Shown here: positions 47,874-61,104 of the stretch, piece by piece | Numbering within the stretch: the first letter of the stretch is position 1 | Layout of the letters: every line of letters begins with the position of its first letter | DNA from: Diplosphaera chodatii | Taxonomy: Eukaryota; Chlorophyta; Trebouxiophyceae; Prasiolales; Stichococcaceae | Length of the DNA: 64,000 nt | Assembly: GCA_032358165.1 (NCBI GenBank) | Contig: JAALGY010000012.1 | Coordinates: 1,674,001 to 1,738,000 of the forward strand | Reading direction: 5' to 3' | Made by a program: the position numbers and the translations under genes | The notes under the pieces: generated by a model | What the model was told of the DNA's origin: nothing | Seen by the model: the letters and a program-made list of their open reading frames with translations, nothing else | The model's database searches: none

Positions 47874-50800
47874 ATGGCAGGAGCCAACGGCTCTGCGCCC
47901 ACAGACTCGAAGCTGACAGCACTGCGGGAGGCGATGGCAGGGGCAAATGGAGGCCAGGGCGTGCACGCGTACATCATCCCCTCTGAGGATCCACATATGG
48001 TGCGACAAGATCCAGGCTTGGAGTGTGTAACCATCACGGCTTGGGCCTTGGCAATGCGGTGCCAGGCGTAGGCGCTTGCCTTCTCTGGTTTGCTGGTTGA
48101 CAGAGCTGGTTGATACAAGCTGGCGCAAGGAAAGGGCTGTGCCCAACGCAGCTGCAATCCGTGTGCAGAGCGAGTATGCACCAGTACATCAGGAGCGCAG
48201 GCGGTACATCTCCAACTTCACGGGCTCTGCTGGTACCGCGCTGGTGACGGAGGACAAGGCACTGCTCTGGACGGACGGCCGCTACTTCCTGCAGGCAAAT
48301 ACGTCTGCAAGCTGCTCGAAGCTTATGCGCGCTTCACCATGCGGCCTAAACTATTGGTCTCTGTATGCATATCTTGCAACCAGAGTAGCAGAAGGAGCAA
48401 TCGTGCACAAGCAGGCAGAGCAGCAGCTGGGCCCGGACTGGACGCTGCAGAAGGCTGACACGCCAGGCGTGTTGGATCTGCCGACGTGGCTGGCGAAGAA
48501 CATGCCAGCGGGCGCCCGGGTTGGCGTGGACCCATTGCTGCACACCATCGATGGCGCACGCAAGCTGCAGGTGCTGTCATGTGGGGCAAGGTGCATCCTG
48601 TGATGCAGCTGGTGCGGCAGCAGTCTGACATACCTCACCTCCTGTCAAGGGCAGGCATCTAAACGCACATGCTAGTAAGATAGACGACTATGCACATCAA
48701 TGCAGAAAGCACTGGAAGGTGCTGGTCACGAGCTGGTTCCAGTGTCTGGTGGCAACCTGGTTGACAGCATCTGGTCAGACCAGCCGCAGGCGCCTGCAGT
48801 GAGCAGCTGCTGGGTTTGCCATTACTGACTGGGCTGTTGACTTCAGTAGCAACACTTGCAGACCTTGGGAGACGATGCCAGTCCCTGTTATGCTGCGTGT
48901 CGCAGGCAAAGACACGAGTGCACCCAACCAAGATGGCAGGCGTCAGCGTGCAGGATAAGCTAAAGCTTGTTCGTGAGGATCTCAAGGGTACATACACTGC
49001 AAGCTACCAGCAGCTCACATTCAACCAACCGTAGCTCCAGTGCTGCGCATTCCAGCTCGCTTCCAGTTTCAGGCATTGTGGTGTGTCTGCCACTCCTGAC
49101 CCCACATGTTCCCTTGTCACAGAACAGAAGTTGGGAGCAGTGATCATTACAGCATTGGATGAGGTGGCGTGGCTGCTGAACTTACGGGGCGGGGATGTGG
49201 ACTACAACCCCGTCTTCATCTCATATGCTGTAATTACGCCCGATGCTGCCACCCTCTACGTCGACAGCGCAAAGGTGTGGCCTGCACATACGTGCCGGAA
49301 ACCTCACCCTGTCAAACCTGCTGAGGGTACCCGCTCTTGCTATTTGTGTTTGTTATGCAACTGTGTGGGAAAGGATGAGGATGGTGCTCCCGTGGAACTC
49401 GTAAAGGGTCAGAAAATGCTCATGGTTGAGTGTTATGTCGCAGGTCACAAGCGAGGTAGCGGAGCACCTAGCAGATGCAGCAGTGACAGTCCAGCCATAC
49501 GAGAAGGTGCTGGAGGATGTTGAGGCGGCAGCGGAAGCGGGCACACGGATATGGATGGATCCCTCCCAGGCAACTCACTGCACGTGTGCAAAGTCTGTAC
49601 CAGTGTGCAAGGTGCTTGTCAGGCCCGCTGTCATCACCAGCTACCAGCAGCTGCCACTGTGTGTGCGCAGGTCAGCTTTGCGCTTGCACAGGCAGCGTCA
49701 GGGGCGGCAGCAAAGCGCGGCACCAAGCGCAAAGCAGATGGCGAGACAGCATCGCCCGAGCCAGTGAGTGCTTTGGAGTGAGCCTGGCTTCAGAACTCTG
49801 GTGTGAGCCCGGCTTCAATTGCACAAGTGCAGGGTGCAGTGGTCCTGGGGGCTGAAAACTGGATCTGCGCCGGCCCTTGTGTGGCATGTCTGCCGACGCC
49901 TGCCGACAGGCCGCTGCGCTCTAACAGCTGGGGTGCCGCCAGGTGCTGGAGGCGCGGTCGCCGGTGACGCTGCGCAAGGCGATCAAGAACGAGACGGAGC
50001 TGGGCGGCATGCGCGAGGCGCACCTGCGCGACGCCGTCGCCATTGTCGAGTTCCTCACCTGGCTTGACGACAAGGCGAGCGTCGTCCAGTTGCATTGTTC
50101 TTACCATCACATGATCAGGCCTTGTCTGCGACGGGTATGGTTCGCTCTGTCTGCTGTAGATTTGCCTGTACTTGTGTGCTCTGTGAGGTCTCCTTGGACA
50201 CTGAACTTGAAGGGCTCTGTGGCTCAGCACCGCAGATCGCCGGCGGCGCTACAGTGACTGAGGTGGAGGTGGACGAGAAGCTGACGGCCCGTCGCGCCGC
50301 ACAGCAGGGCTTCAACGACTGCAGCTTCCCGACCATAGCAGGTGTTCGTGATGGCACATACAGCAGCAGTCACAAGCCATTTGCTCCCAGTTCCATGGGT
50401 GCACTCTCAAGTCGCACCATATGTCAAACGTGCAAGGTGGATTTGTTGTTGTTGGGCTTGCAGGCGCAGGACCGAATGGGGCGATCATCCACTATCGTGC
50501 AGAGGCGAAGACCGCTGGAACTGTGGACAAGGATACGCATCTGCTGATTGACAGCGGCGGTCAATACGACTGCGGCACCACCGACATCAGTACGCACCTG
50601 GCCAGTCATCCATCCTCTTTGTTCCAGCTGCAGCATCTACTTGCCATTGCCCACTCATGCACTGACTCATCAGCCTGTGTAGTCGGTCAGTGCACCTGGA
50701 CATTCCACCGATTGTTGTCTTTGTGTGCAATTGCAGCACGCACTATGCACTTTGGTGAGCCGACCGCACATCAGAAGCGCTGCTTCACACGCGTGCTGCA

Positions 50801-51950
50801 GGGGCATATCGCCCTCGACTCGTAAGATACTCATGGTCATGCCAACCATTGACATTGTAGTTGTGCATCCATGAAAGTCTAACGAATCGATGTCGCAGGC
50901 CATTATAGCCCTGTTGATGCATGGAATGGTGCTGCTGCTGCTGCAGGGCCGTCTTTCCACCAGGCACCCCTGGGCTGGCATTGGACACGCTGGCCCGCCA
51001 TGCGCTGTGGGCAGATGGCCTGGACTACCGGCACGGCACCGGCCACGGGTGCGATCACAATGGTGCAACTACACTGTACCCTGAATGTTCTAGCCGTACC
51101 GGTTTTTTGTAGCAGAAACATTGGCCATGTACCTTAGCCTGACATGGCTGCGAGTGATTTGTGCGATCGGCGCAGGGTGGGTGCAGCACTAAACGTGCAT
51201 GAGGGGCCGCACTCCATCAGCAAGCGCTACTACATCACCCAGCCCCTGCAGGCGGGCATGATCGTGTCCAACGAGCCTGGGTACTACGAGGATGGCAACT
51301 TCGGTGTTCGCATTGAGAACTTGCTCACCATCAAGGAGGTATGCTGATGGCTCCCCGCCTGGCATGGTGCTGCTGGTGCCAAGTGAGTCTGCTTGCTGCA
51401 ACCAGCGCTCTCAGTCAAGCCATCAGCACGAAGAGGTGGCAATCGAAAGACGGTCGCCTCTCGCTTGCATGTGGCTAGGCTGATACAAAGCACCAGTTTG
51501 GCGGAAAAGCGTTCTTGAACTTCGACCGGCTAACGCTGGTGCCTCTGCAGCAGAAGATGATCGACTTGGAGGTGCATCCTTTGCTTTGCGTCCACTTGTT
51601 GACTGTATGTTGATTAAGGCAGGCATTGGCAGAAGTCGAGGAACCCGCAGCAGGAACTCATGCTCGCTGGGTGTGCATGTAGGTGCTCAATGTTGCAGAG
51701 AAGGCCTGGGTGGACACCTACCACAAGGAGGTGTGGGAGAAGGTGAGCTATGCAGCTGCTCTCAACACATCGTGCCATGCGATACAGCACCTGCTCGTCT
51801 TGTGGCGCTCAGCAATGCTGTGACCTTTGGCAAAGCAGAGTCTGACAACATCAGTCGATGCAGGTATCCCCGCGGCTCAGTGGTGAGCCGTTGGACTGGC
51901 TGCGGAGTCACACGCAGCCACTGACCGCCGCCCAACCGGTTGCTGCCTGA
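47874..51950 (+). CDS. Xaa-Pro aminopeptidase (aminopeptidase P, M24B)
   Basis: Metallopeptidase removing an N-terminal residue before proline. Chosen start: ATG at 47874 in a gccATGG context ([20 protein letters not shown]). Exons 47874-47999, 48169-48294 and 48415-48570 join in phase: [11 protein letters not shown] / [31 protein letters not shown] / [20 protein letters not shown]. Middle exons include [20 protein letters not shown] (49.16-49.22 kb) and [20 protein letters not shown] (49.99-50.05 kb). All expected metal ligands are present: Asp in [15 protein letters not shown] (two), His in [20 protein letters not shown], Glu in [10 protein letters not shown] and Glu in FGVRIENLL. The final exon ends [20 protein letters not shown] at 51948-51950. 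The second intron appears to use a GC donor (CTGCAG|GCAAAT, 48295). Cytosolic if started at 47874; an upstream in-frame start would add a presequence. Confidence 0.92.
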
Positions 51951-52076
51951 GCATCCTTCAAGTTGTGAATATCCTTGTGGTGCCATGAGAGAGTCATTCT
52001 GGATATGGCGTAGAAGAGCACCTTATCGTTGGCCAAGATGCTTGTCAAGGGACTAGCTGACACAGCAGCGTTACGA

Positions 52077-53473
52077 TCAAACCGAGCGGACATGCAGCGA
52101 TACTGAAAACAAATGTCAGCTGTTGCATCAGAGAACGATGAGCGGCCGATGTTGCACTGAGAGCAGGACGTGTGTGGCTGACCAATGTCGGTAAAGCAAG
52201 TCGGTCACTCATCCAGGACTAACTCACGCTCCTGCCTGCTCCACTCGTTAATGCCACCCTTCAGCACCCGAACATTGCTGTAGCCCGCATTCAGGAGCTC
52301 ATAAGCCGCCATCAAGCTCCTGTAAACAGTGAGCTGAGATCATTGTGCACAGCCCAATGAGTGTCTATCATGGTCCATGCCATCATACGTCCCGTGCCTT
52401 GCTTGGAACAGCGCACACCTGGTCTGCATTCCATTTGGGCTTGGCCCATAGTCATCCAGATGTCCGCCCATATTGCACATGAGCGTGACTGGCGTGCTGC
52501 TGTCTGGAACCAGTGCTCGCACCTCGTCAACGAAGTCGGGGTTCGGTTCTGCGGCAGCAAATACGTGGGTCATGTGTGGCTGCCCAGGAAATCACCAGTC
52601 GCGTGCGAAGACTGGTCACAGCCCCAAAAGAGTGCACCTGTTCCCTCGGTCATAAACAAGGCAAAGTTTGCTCGCCGTGCCACCTTCCACAAATCCCACC
52701 CCTCAATCGGGCGATAGAATTGGATGCTCTTCGCACCCTCGATAGCACTGCACGTGACCACAGGATGGTGTTCACCATACTGCAGAAGCATTCCACACTG
52801 TTTTTGCCGTGTGTTCTACAGGCACTCGATGTAACCTATGTGCAGTGGCGCACCCCTGTCTGTACTGAGTGATTGGCCTGATATCAACAAGTGGCAACCC
52901 ATCGTCCCGAGCGAAGACCACCTCTTGTGGCGCTAGGAACCTGACACGCTTCTCCTTCAGGACATTGGAGATGACCTGCGCTGGAGCTGTCAATGATCAG
53001 CAGGCCATGCCACAAGCATGCTACAATACAGCATGCATCGTGCGCACGCCGGTTCTGCAAGTCGGCAAGTACAGCGTGGTCCAGCATGTGCGTACCGCCC
53101 AGCCACCACGACTTGTTGGGCGAAAGGTCTTGCCATTGGCGTCAGTGACATCCAGCCCCGTGGGACCGCCGCGTGAGAAGCAAAGGGGCTGCGCTTGTGA
53201 ACGCCTACGCACGTCCTCAGATGAGGTCACAAAGGTCTCAAACATCCCAGGATACAGAAGCCCTGTCTGCTGGTACACCCGCATCAGGACTGGCAGCACC
53301 TGCGGATGCGGCAGGGCACACTGCAGCGGTGTCGGGCGGGACTGCTGGACACTCGCCGGTGACCAGCCTGCAGGGTGTCTGGGCTGCAACTGAATGTCAA
53401 CCCCTGCATGCTGAGCTCGTGCGAGGGTGAGTCCCAGGCACGACGGCGAGTTGCACCTCAAGGGTGTCACCAC
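52077..53473 (-). CDS. Rhodanese-like protein, chloroplast STR14-like
   Basis: Single rhodanese domain. Minus-strand exons: KRVRFLAPQEVVFARDDGLP then LVDIRPITQY (52.95-52.88 kb), the rhodanese CH2A start; YRPIEGWDLWKVARRANFAL then FMTEGTEPNPDFVDEVRALV (52.73-52.53 kb, joined across an intron), a pattern seen in plant STR14-type proteins; active-site loop VTLMCNMGGHLDD with the catalytic Cys (52.46 kb); SLMAAYELLNAGYSNVRVLK and GGINEWSRQE (52.32-52.23 kb). A GTGAGT donor then leads to a short tail that stops near 52077 if the acceptor at about 52.10 kb is used. The first exon from 53473 (MVTPLRCNSPSCLGLTLARA) would be a transit peptide; a following stretch (VYQQTGLLYPGMFETFV) is odd for the family and may be misassigned. 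The substrate is unknown; plastid location is inferred. Confidence 0.8.
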
Positions 53474-53855
53474 TCAACCTCGTCAATTAAGGAACCCCTC
53501 GAGTGACGAAGCGCTCGAAATTGCACGTACAGAGACAGTCTGGGAGCAATGCCCAGTTGCTGGTGCTTCGATCCTGCTTATGTATGGTGTCAATGTGACA
53601 GTGCCTTGCATGCACAAAATATCTGCTGCGTATGTGGCATTTGCTGGCAGCCACGCTGGCGGTCACCCTGCAGCGCAGCATCCAGGTGCACATCCCATGT
53701 GCAGCTCAGCTAGCGCGTTCCTTACCGCATGCCTGTGGCCTTTTTGCTGCGTTCAAGACTCTCTTCGCTGCCTTGAAGCTGGATCCGCAAGCATATTCGT
53801 GACTGATCCAAAAAGGGTGTCCGTTGCTACAGTGTTCGGATCGGAGGTGCAAGCC

Positions 53856-56292
<2,437 letters not shown>

Positions 56293-56311
<19 letters not shown>

Positions 56312-56390
56312 TGCATATGCTTATGCTTATGCTTATGTTGATGTTGATGTTGATGTATGCATATGCTTATGCTTATGCTCATGCTTAGCC
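56293..56390 (+). repeat. (GCTTAT)n / (GTTGAT)n microsatellite
   Basis: In the ASADH 3' UTR/flank: GCTTAT units, an ATGCATGCATATG interruption, a GTTGAT block (56338-56356), then GCTTAT units again. Confidence 0.95.
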
Positions 56391-56772
56391 AGAGGACAGT
56401 GATGCCAGTCTGCCAGAGCAGGCCACAAATGTCTGAATCTGGCATACACTACAGGGTGGCCCTGGCAAAGGGTCGACAACAACAGTCAATTGTGCGGTTC
56501 GCCAGCCACAACAGCGATGTTAGTGCACGCCAGGCAGGTTGATCATTGGCGACCGTGTTGTGCAGCAAGCCTTCGACAGTGGACATCGCGTCGTTTGGCA
56601 GCGCGCAGCAAGTGGCGCTGGAGGGGCTGAGTCAAATTTAGTGTAACCTAAGAGATGCTGCTCATCACAGCCAGCGATCGCTCATTGGTAGCCTTTTACT
56701 GAATAATAGCTACTACCAGAGCACAGCGCTCACACTAACGGTATAGGAAAGAAGACACCGTGGTCCTGGAAC

Positions 56773-59700
56773 ATGATCTCTCGCATGGGGTTTGCAGCCC
56801 AGGCTGCCCACCGAGCAGCAGCTTGTATTGTGACTGTACCAGCAGCCAGGTGCCCTAGCCTTCAGTTGACCGCGGTATCGCCTCAGCCGCACGATGGCGA
56901 CCCTGGTACGCCCACTTGCTCAGCCCCAGCAAGGCGGCAGCTGGCCTGCGGATCTCGCCGCAGCACCCAGGCGCCAGCCTTCCGGGACCATCAGCCGCTT
57001 TCGGCCATTGATGACCCCGCGTCCCAACGCAATGGCGATCCTGGCGCCACCACCAGCACTGGAGCTGTCGGCAATGGCGCCGAAGTGCATATGTTACCCT
57101 CCAGCGATGCGGAGCTTGCAGCACTGCGTGCGGAGCTCGACTCGCTGCGGCTGACTGTCAACACACAGGCGGCAGCCGCCCAGCAGCAGTTTTCTAGCAT
57201 CACCTCGCTGGAACGAGAACTTCGTGGCGGCGCTCGCTCCATGAATGGTACAGCGTTCACAGAAGCAGACTCCTTACCACGATGTCGCACGACGAGCAGA
57301 TGGATGCAACGTGCAAGTGCTGAAAGCACGTGCCGAGTCGGTATACTGTCGTACTGCAGGCAGCAGAAACGGCAACATGCCGGCCATGGGAGGCGGATGG
57401 AACCCTCAGATTCGACCTTTTGACGCCCAGCGCACAGCAATCGGAGATCGGCGCTTCCTTGGCGGCTTTGATGCGCGCTTTCACTCCACAGCCTCGTGAG
57501 CTTGTGGCACGCTGTGCACCACCAAGCCCTGCTCTGCTGCCAAGGTGCAGATGGCCAACTCGGTGCAGTTGGTGGCATGAGCTGTGTTCATCACATTACA
57601 GGTTTTGCTGTTGCCATGCAGTGGCGCCACTCCCCAGGACTTCAGGGTACTGCCGCGGAAGATCATCCTGGTCCGACATGCAGGTGCACTGATGACTTGC
57701 GTGTTGGACAGGGCTGAGCTGACATGTTCAGGATCAGGAAGCTTGGCATACGGATGATCGACAGACTGTTCATGTCCTTTCTGATTGTTACTGCAGAGTC
57801 TGAGGGCAATGTGGACAACTATGCCTACACCTACGTCCCTGACATGAAGGTCCCTCTGGTGCGCCTGCCAAAATCTGCATAACAATTGTTGTAGACGCTG
57901 CGGCCATTTCTGGTGGGACACAGACTGAGCGCCACCAGCCTGGCCTCAGCCTGGTGCAATTGCGTCCACTCGCTGCTCCAGGTCTGATTACATGTGACGT
58001 GCTGTGGTACAGACGGAGCGGGGCAAGCTCCAGGCGCGTGCGGCGGGCAAGAAGATCAGGACGCTCATGGAGGGGGACAGGGCGCCGTACAGCCTGTTCT
58101 TCTACACCTCGCCGTACAAGCGGTCCAAGCAGACGCACGAGGAGATCTGCGACGCCTTCGACCACAAGCACCTGGTCGGCAGCCAGGAGGAGGTCCAGCT
58201 GCGCGAGCAGGTGCCGTTGTGTGGCTTCCATGAATCAAAATGAGTTTCGCAATATAGCGTATATGCTCGCGCTGAGCCTCTTCAGCATCATCCTGTTCAA
58301 CTGCAAGACATGCATGAGGCGAGTGTTTGCGCGGGACTGGCACAGCGCCCCCTCAACGAATGTTGGCATGCCTGCCGGTTGCACAAGCCAGTAACTCAGT
58401 TTTCATGCCCCTCTTGCCGGCAGGACTTCGGCAACTTCCAGGACATGGAGGGCAAGGAGCGGGAGAAGACGGAGCGGCTGCGCTTCGGCCGCTTCTTCTA
58501 CCGCTTCCCCAACGGCGAGTCTGGGGCAGGTGGGCAAACACGCTGCGGGTGGTGGGCGTTGGTGACGTATGGCACGACACGGTGACACGTAGCTCACTGG
58601 CCACGGTCAGTCGTGTGCAGGCCCTGCTGCTGTGACATCGGCTGACAGCAGCTGCGCTTCCGCGCAGATGTATACGACCGCATGACGATCTTCGAGGACC
58701 ACCTGGTGCGGGACATCAACGCGGGGCGCTTCAGCAAGAACACCTCGCTGGTGCTGGTCACCCACGGCCTGGCCCTGCGCATCTTCCTCATGCGCTGGTT
58801 CCACTGGACGGTTGACCAGGTGGGGAAGGCGGCCCCATGTGTATCTGCTGTGGCCGTGCCTGTTTATGTTGTTGTGTTCGTGTCACGGATGCCCATCCCA
58901 CATGACAGGCAGCAGCCCTTGTGCGGTTTACATGGTGGTGTGTCCCCTGTACAGCTCCGCCGTGCATGACAGCATCCCCTGATGTTGCGTCTTGTATCTG
59001 CAGTTCCTGGAGGTGTACAACCCGCCCAATGCTGAGGTATGCTGCATGCTACCATCTTCAGAGCCGCACTGCGGCATGCATCACGTCGTGTCTTGTGGAA
59101 CTGTGACCGTGTGCTGTTGTTGCTGCATCACGGGCACGGCCGGGAGATGTTGCCAGATCTGTGTCCCCCTGTACACTGCAGCCGCTAGTGCTGGAGCGGG
59201 TGCCGGAGGACACAGGGGCGCGGCAGGGCGGGCCCGCCAGCTGGATCCACACAAAGGTGAAACCTCACAGTTGCATGAACAGCCTCCAACTGAGAGCTCG
59301 CTTCACATAATGGGGAGGCCGTCACGCGGGGTATGGGGTATACCACCGAGCAGCACGCACCCAGCCTGCCACAGCTGCAACGACAGCATCGTTCACCTAA
59401 GCAAACCAACAGGCCTGCGCCTGCAGACGGGTCTCAGTGCTGCCTTGCATCAGTTGCACCAGCAGCCAGCGGCATCAGAGATGCTGTAGCCGTGCAGCGC
59501 CCTGATTTGGCCACCCCGCGCCACTCACGCGCCTGTACCGCTGCCGCGCAGGCGCTGTACCGTGTGAGTGACCCGAGCCTGGGCCTGCTGCGCGGCTGCG
59601 CCCCCTGCATGGCAGCGCAGCCTGTTGGCACGCTGCGACCCGACCAGAGTGAAGAGGCGCACTACCCCGGGGCAGCATTTGAGCCCCGCCAGCCCGGCCT

Positions 59701-60238
59701 GCAGTCCCTGCTGCGCTCCCCGGCAGCGCAGACCTCGCAACCCTCGCTGGCCACGCGCGGCGCCGACGAGAGCGACGTGATGCAGCCGCCCCGTTCGGCG
59801 GCGGCCGCGCAGGTCATGCCGCCCACGGGGCCGCGGCCCCCGACTTGGGGTGACGACCGCGAGCACTCGCACGCAGGCGGCCGGGGGCCCGCCGCCTGGG
59901 GCACCCACCCCGATGAAGGCGATGATGACGTCGCCGAGGGGAGTAGCAGCGGCGTCAGTGCTGAGACTGACCCTGCGTCCGGCGTGAAGGGGGGTCCCGA
60001 GGACCACCCCTCGGTCAGCGACCTGCACTCTGCGCGGGAGCTGGACCCGCCAGAGCTGTGGGTGGGCTCACAGCGGCACACGGGATCTGGTTCTCAGCAG
60101 CAGCAGCGCCCCGAGAAGCCTGCAGATGGGCAGGGGGCTGATAGCGGGCAGGCTTCTGGGCCTGGTGGGGGGACGGGCGTCCGCAGTAGTGTCGTTCCTG
60201 CTCCGCGCAGGACATACCACACCTCTCGGAGCAGCTGA
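56773..60238 (+). CDS. Phosphoglycerate-mutase-like histidine phosphatase (AT74/AT74H type)
   Basis: Histidine phosphatase superfamily. The N-terminal exon (ATG 56773) is Ala/Gln-rich with a coiled-coil-like stretch (DAELAALRAELDSLRLTVNT). A linker exon near 57.37 kb has two possible frames. The catalytic loop is split by an intron: LPRKIILVRHA / ESEGNVDNYAYTYVPDMKVP (57.6-57.85 kb), with the phosphohistidine in RHA. Then LFFYTSPYKRSKQTHEEICD (58.10-58.15 kb), REQ / DFGNFQDMEGKEREKTERLR and FGRFFYRFPNGESGA / DVYDRM (58.43-58.69 kb), the second catalytic His in VLVTHGLALRIFLMRWFHWT (58.75-58.81 kb), FLEVYNPPNAE and ERVPEDTGARQGGPASWIHT. The end is a long disordered acidic/Gly/Ser tail (59.55-60.24 kb), stop at 60236-60238. 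RHA instead of RHG fits the AT74H group, whose substrate is unknown; glycolytic mutase activity should not be assumed. A separate exon-like stretch lies downstream (60.42 kb). Confidence 0.85.
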
Positions 60239-61104
60239 TGATTCTGGCTTCTGTATGGGTCATTGGTTGACACGGCCAGCACCTTGGGCTACATGCGTGC
60301 ACTTTCATGCACTTTCTTGCTGCTGGACCCTGGCCAACATGACCTTGCTTGGCAGATGTTTCTGTAAGGACACCCTTGAGATGTTGCCAGTGAAATGATA
60401 CTGTGTGCACTTCTCATATGGCAGGCACTGTACAAGCTGTCATCAGACAGCCGCAGCGTGGTGCGCGGTTGCACAGAGGAGATGTGCGAGACGAGCTGCC
60501 CCGCAATCGACATCACTGGCGCCTGCGAAGTGATACTGGCGGCGGCATTTGCCGTGTCGCTTGCGTTGGCGGGCGTCCAGCCCACTGCATGGGCATGAGG
60601 CTGGCCACCGATTAGATTTCACTCTTCTGCCAAACTTTAGAGTTGGAACTGACCGAAACCCAGCTGCTCCATCGCTACTTGATCAACTGATAGGACAGTA
60701 TAGAGCCGCACCGCATTACCGTATTGCAATGCTGTAGTTCGCAGCTGCTGTGTAGACACTAAGCGTTTGTCAGCGGTCACACCATTGTTTGCAAGCTGTA
60801 GATGGCTGTTTGCTTGTTACAACCACAGCTCAGCTTGGTCTTTAGGCATGATCTGAGATGGGGAGCCGTTACCGGTATGTACATCTTTTGACAACCAGCA
60901 ACCAAATGCATCTGAGAACCAGGACTCCTTAGGAGGTATGCCGTAACAGGGTAGAGTTGGCGTCTGCCGATACAGATGCTAATCGCTGCAGAAGTGATGG
61001 GTCACGCAACACAACATGCACAGCACGCCGTCGACCATTGCTCTCCGCTGCGGCGCGGCCTCCCTCAACTATATGGTGCAGCAGGACCACCGTCCACTAT
61101 CACA
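60239..61104. other. 3'-to-3' intergenic region with one possible extra exon
   Basis: Between convergent genes. It contains an open stretch at 60424-60598 preceded by a tgcag-like acceptor, ALYKLSSDSRSVVRG... ending GVQPTAWA, with a hydrophobic C-terminal part (VILAAAFAVSLALAGV). It may be an alternative last exon of the upstream gene. Nothing else supported. Confidence 0.5.

Noticed and set aside
57740..58810. Glycolytic phosphoglycerate mutase
   Set aside because: RHA catalytic loop and the SPYKR/FGNFQD pattern fit the AT74H-like group of unknown substrate rather than dPGM or iPGM.
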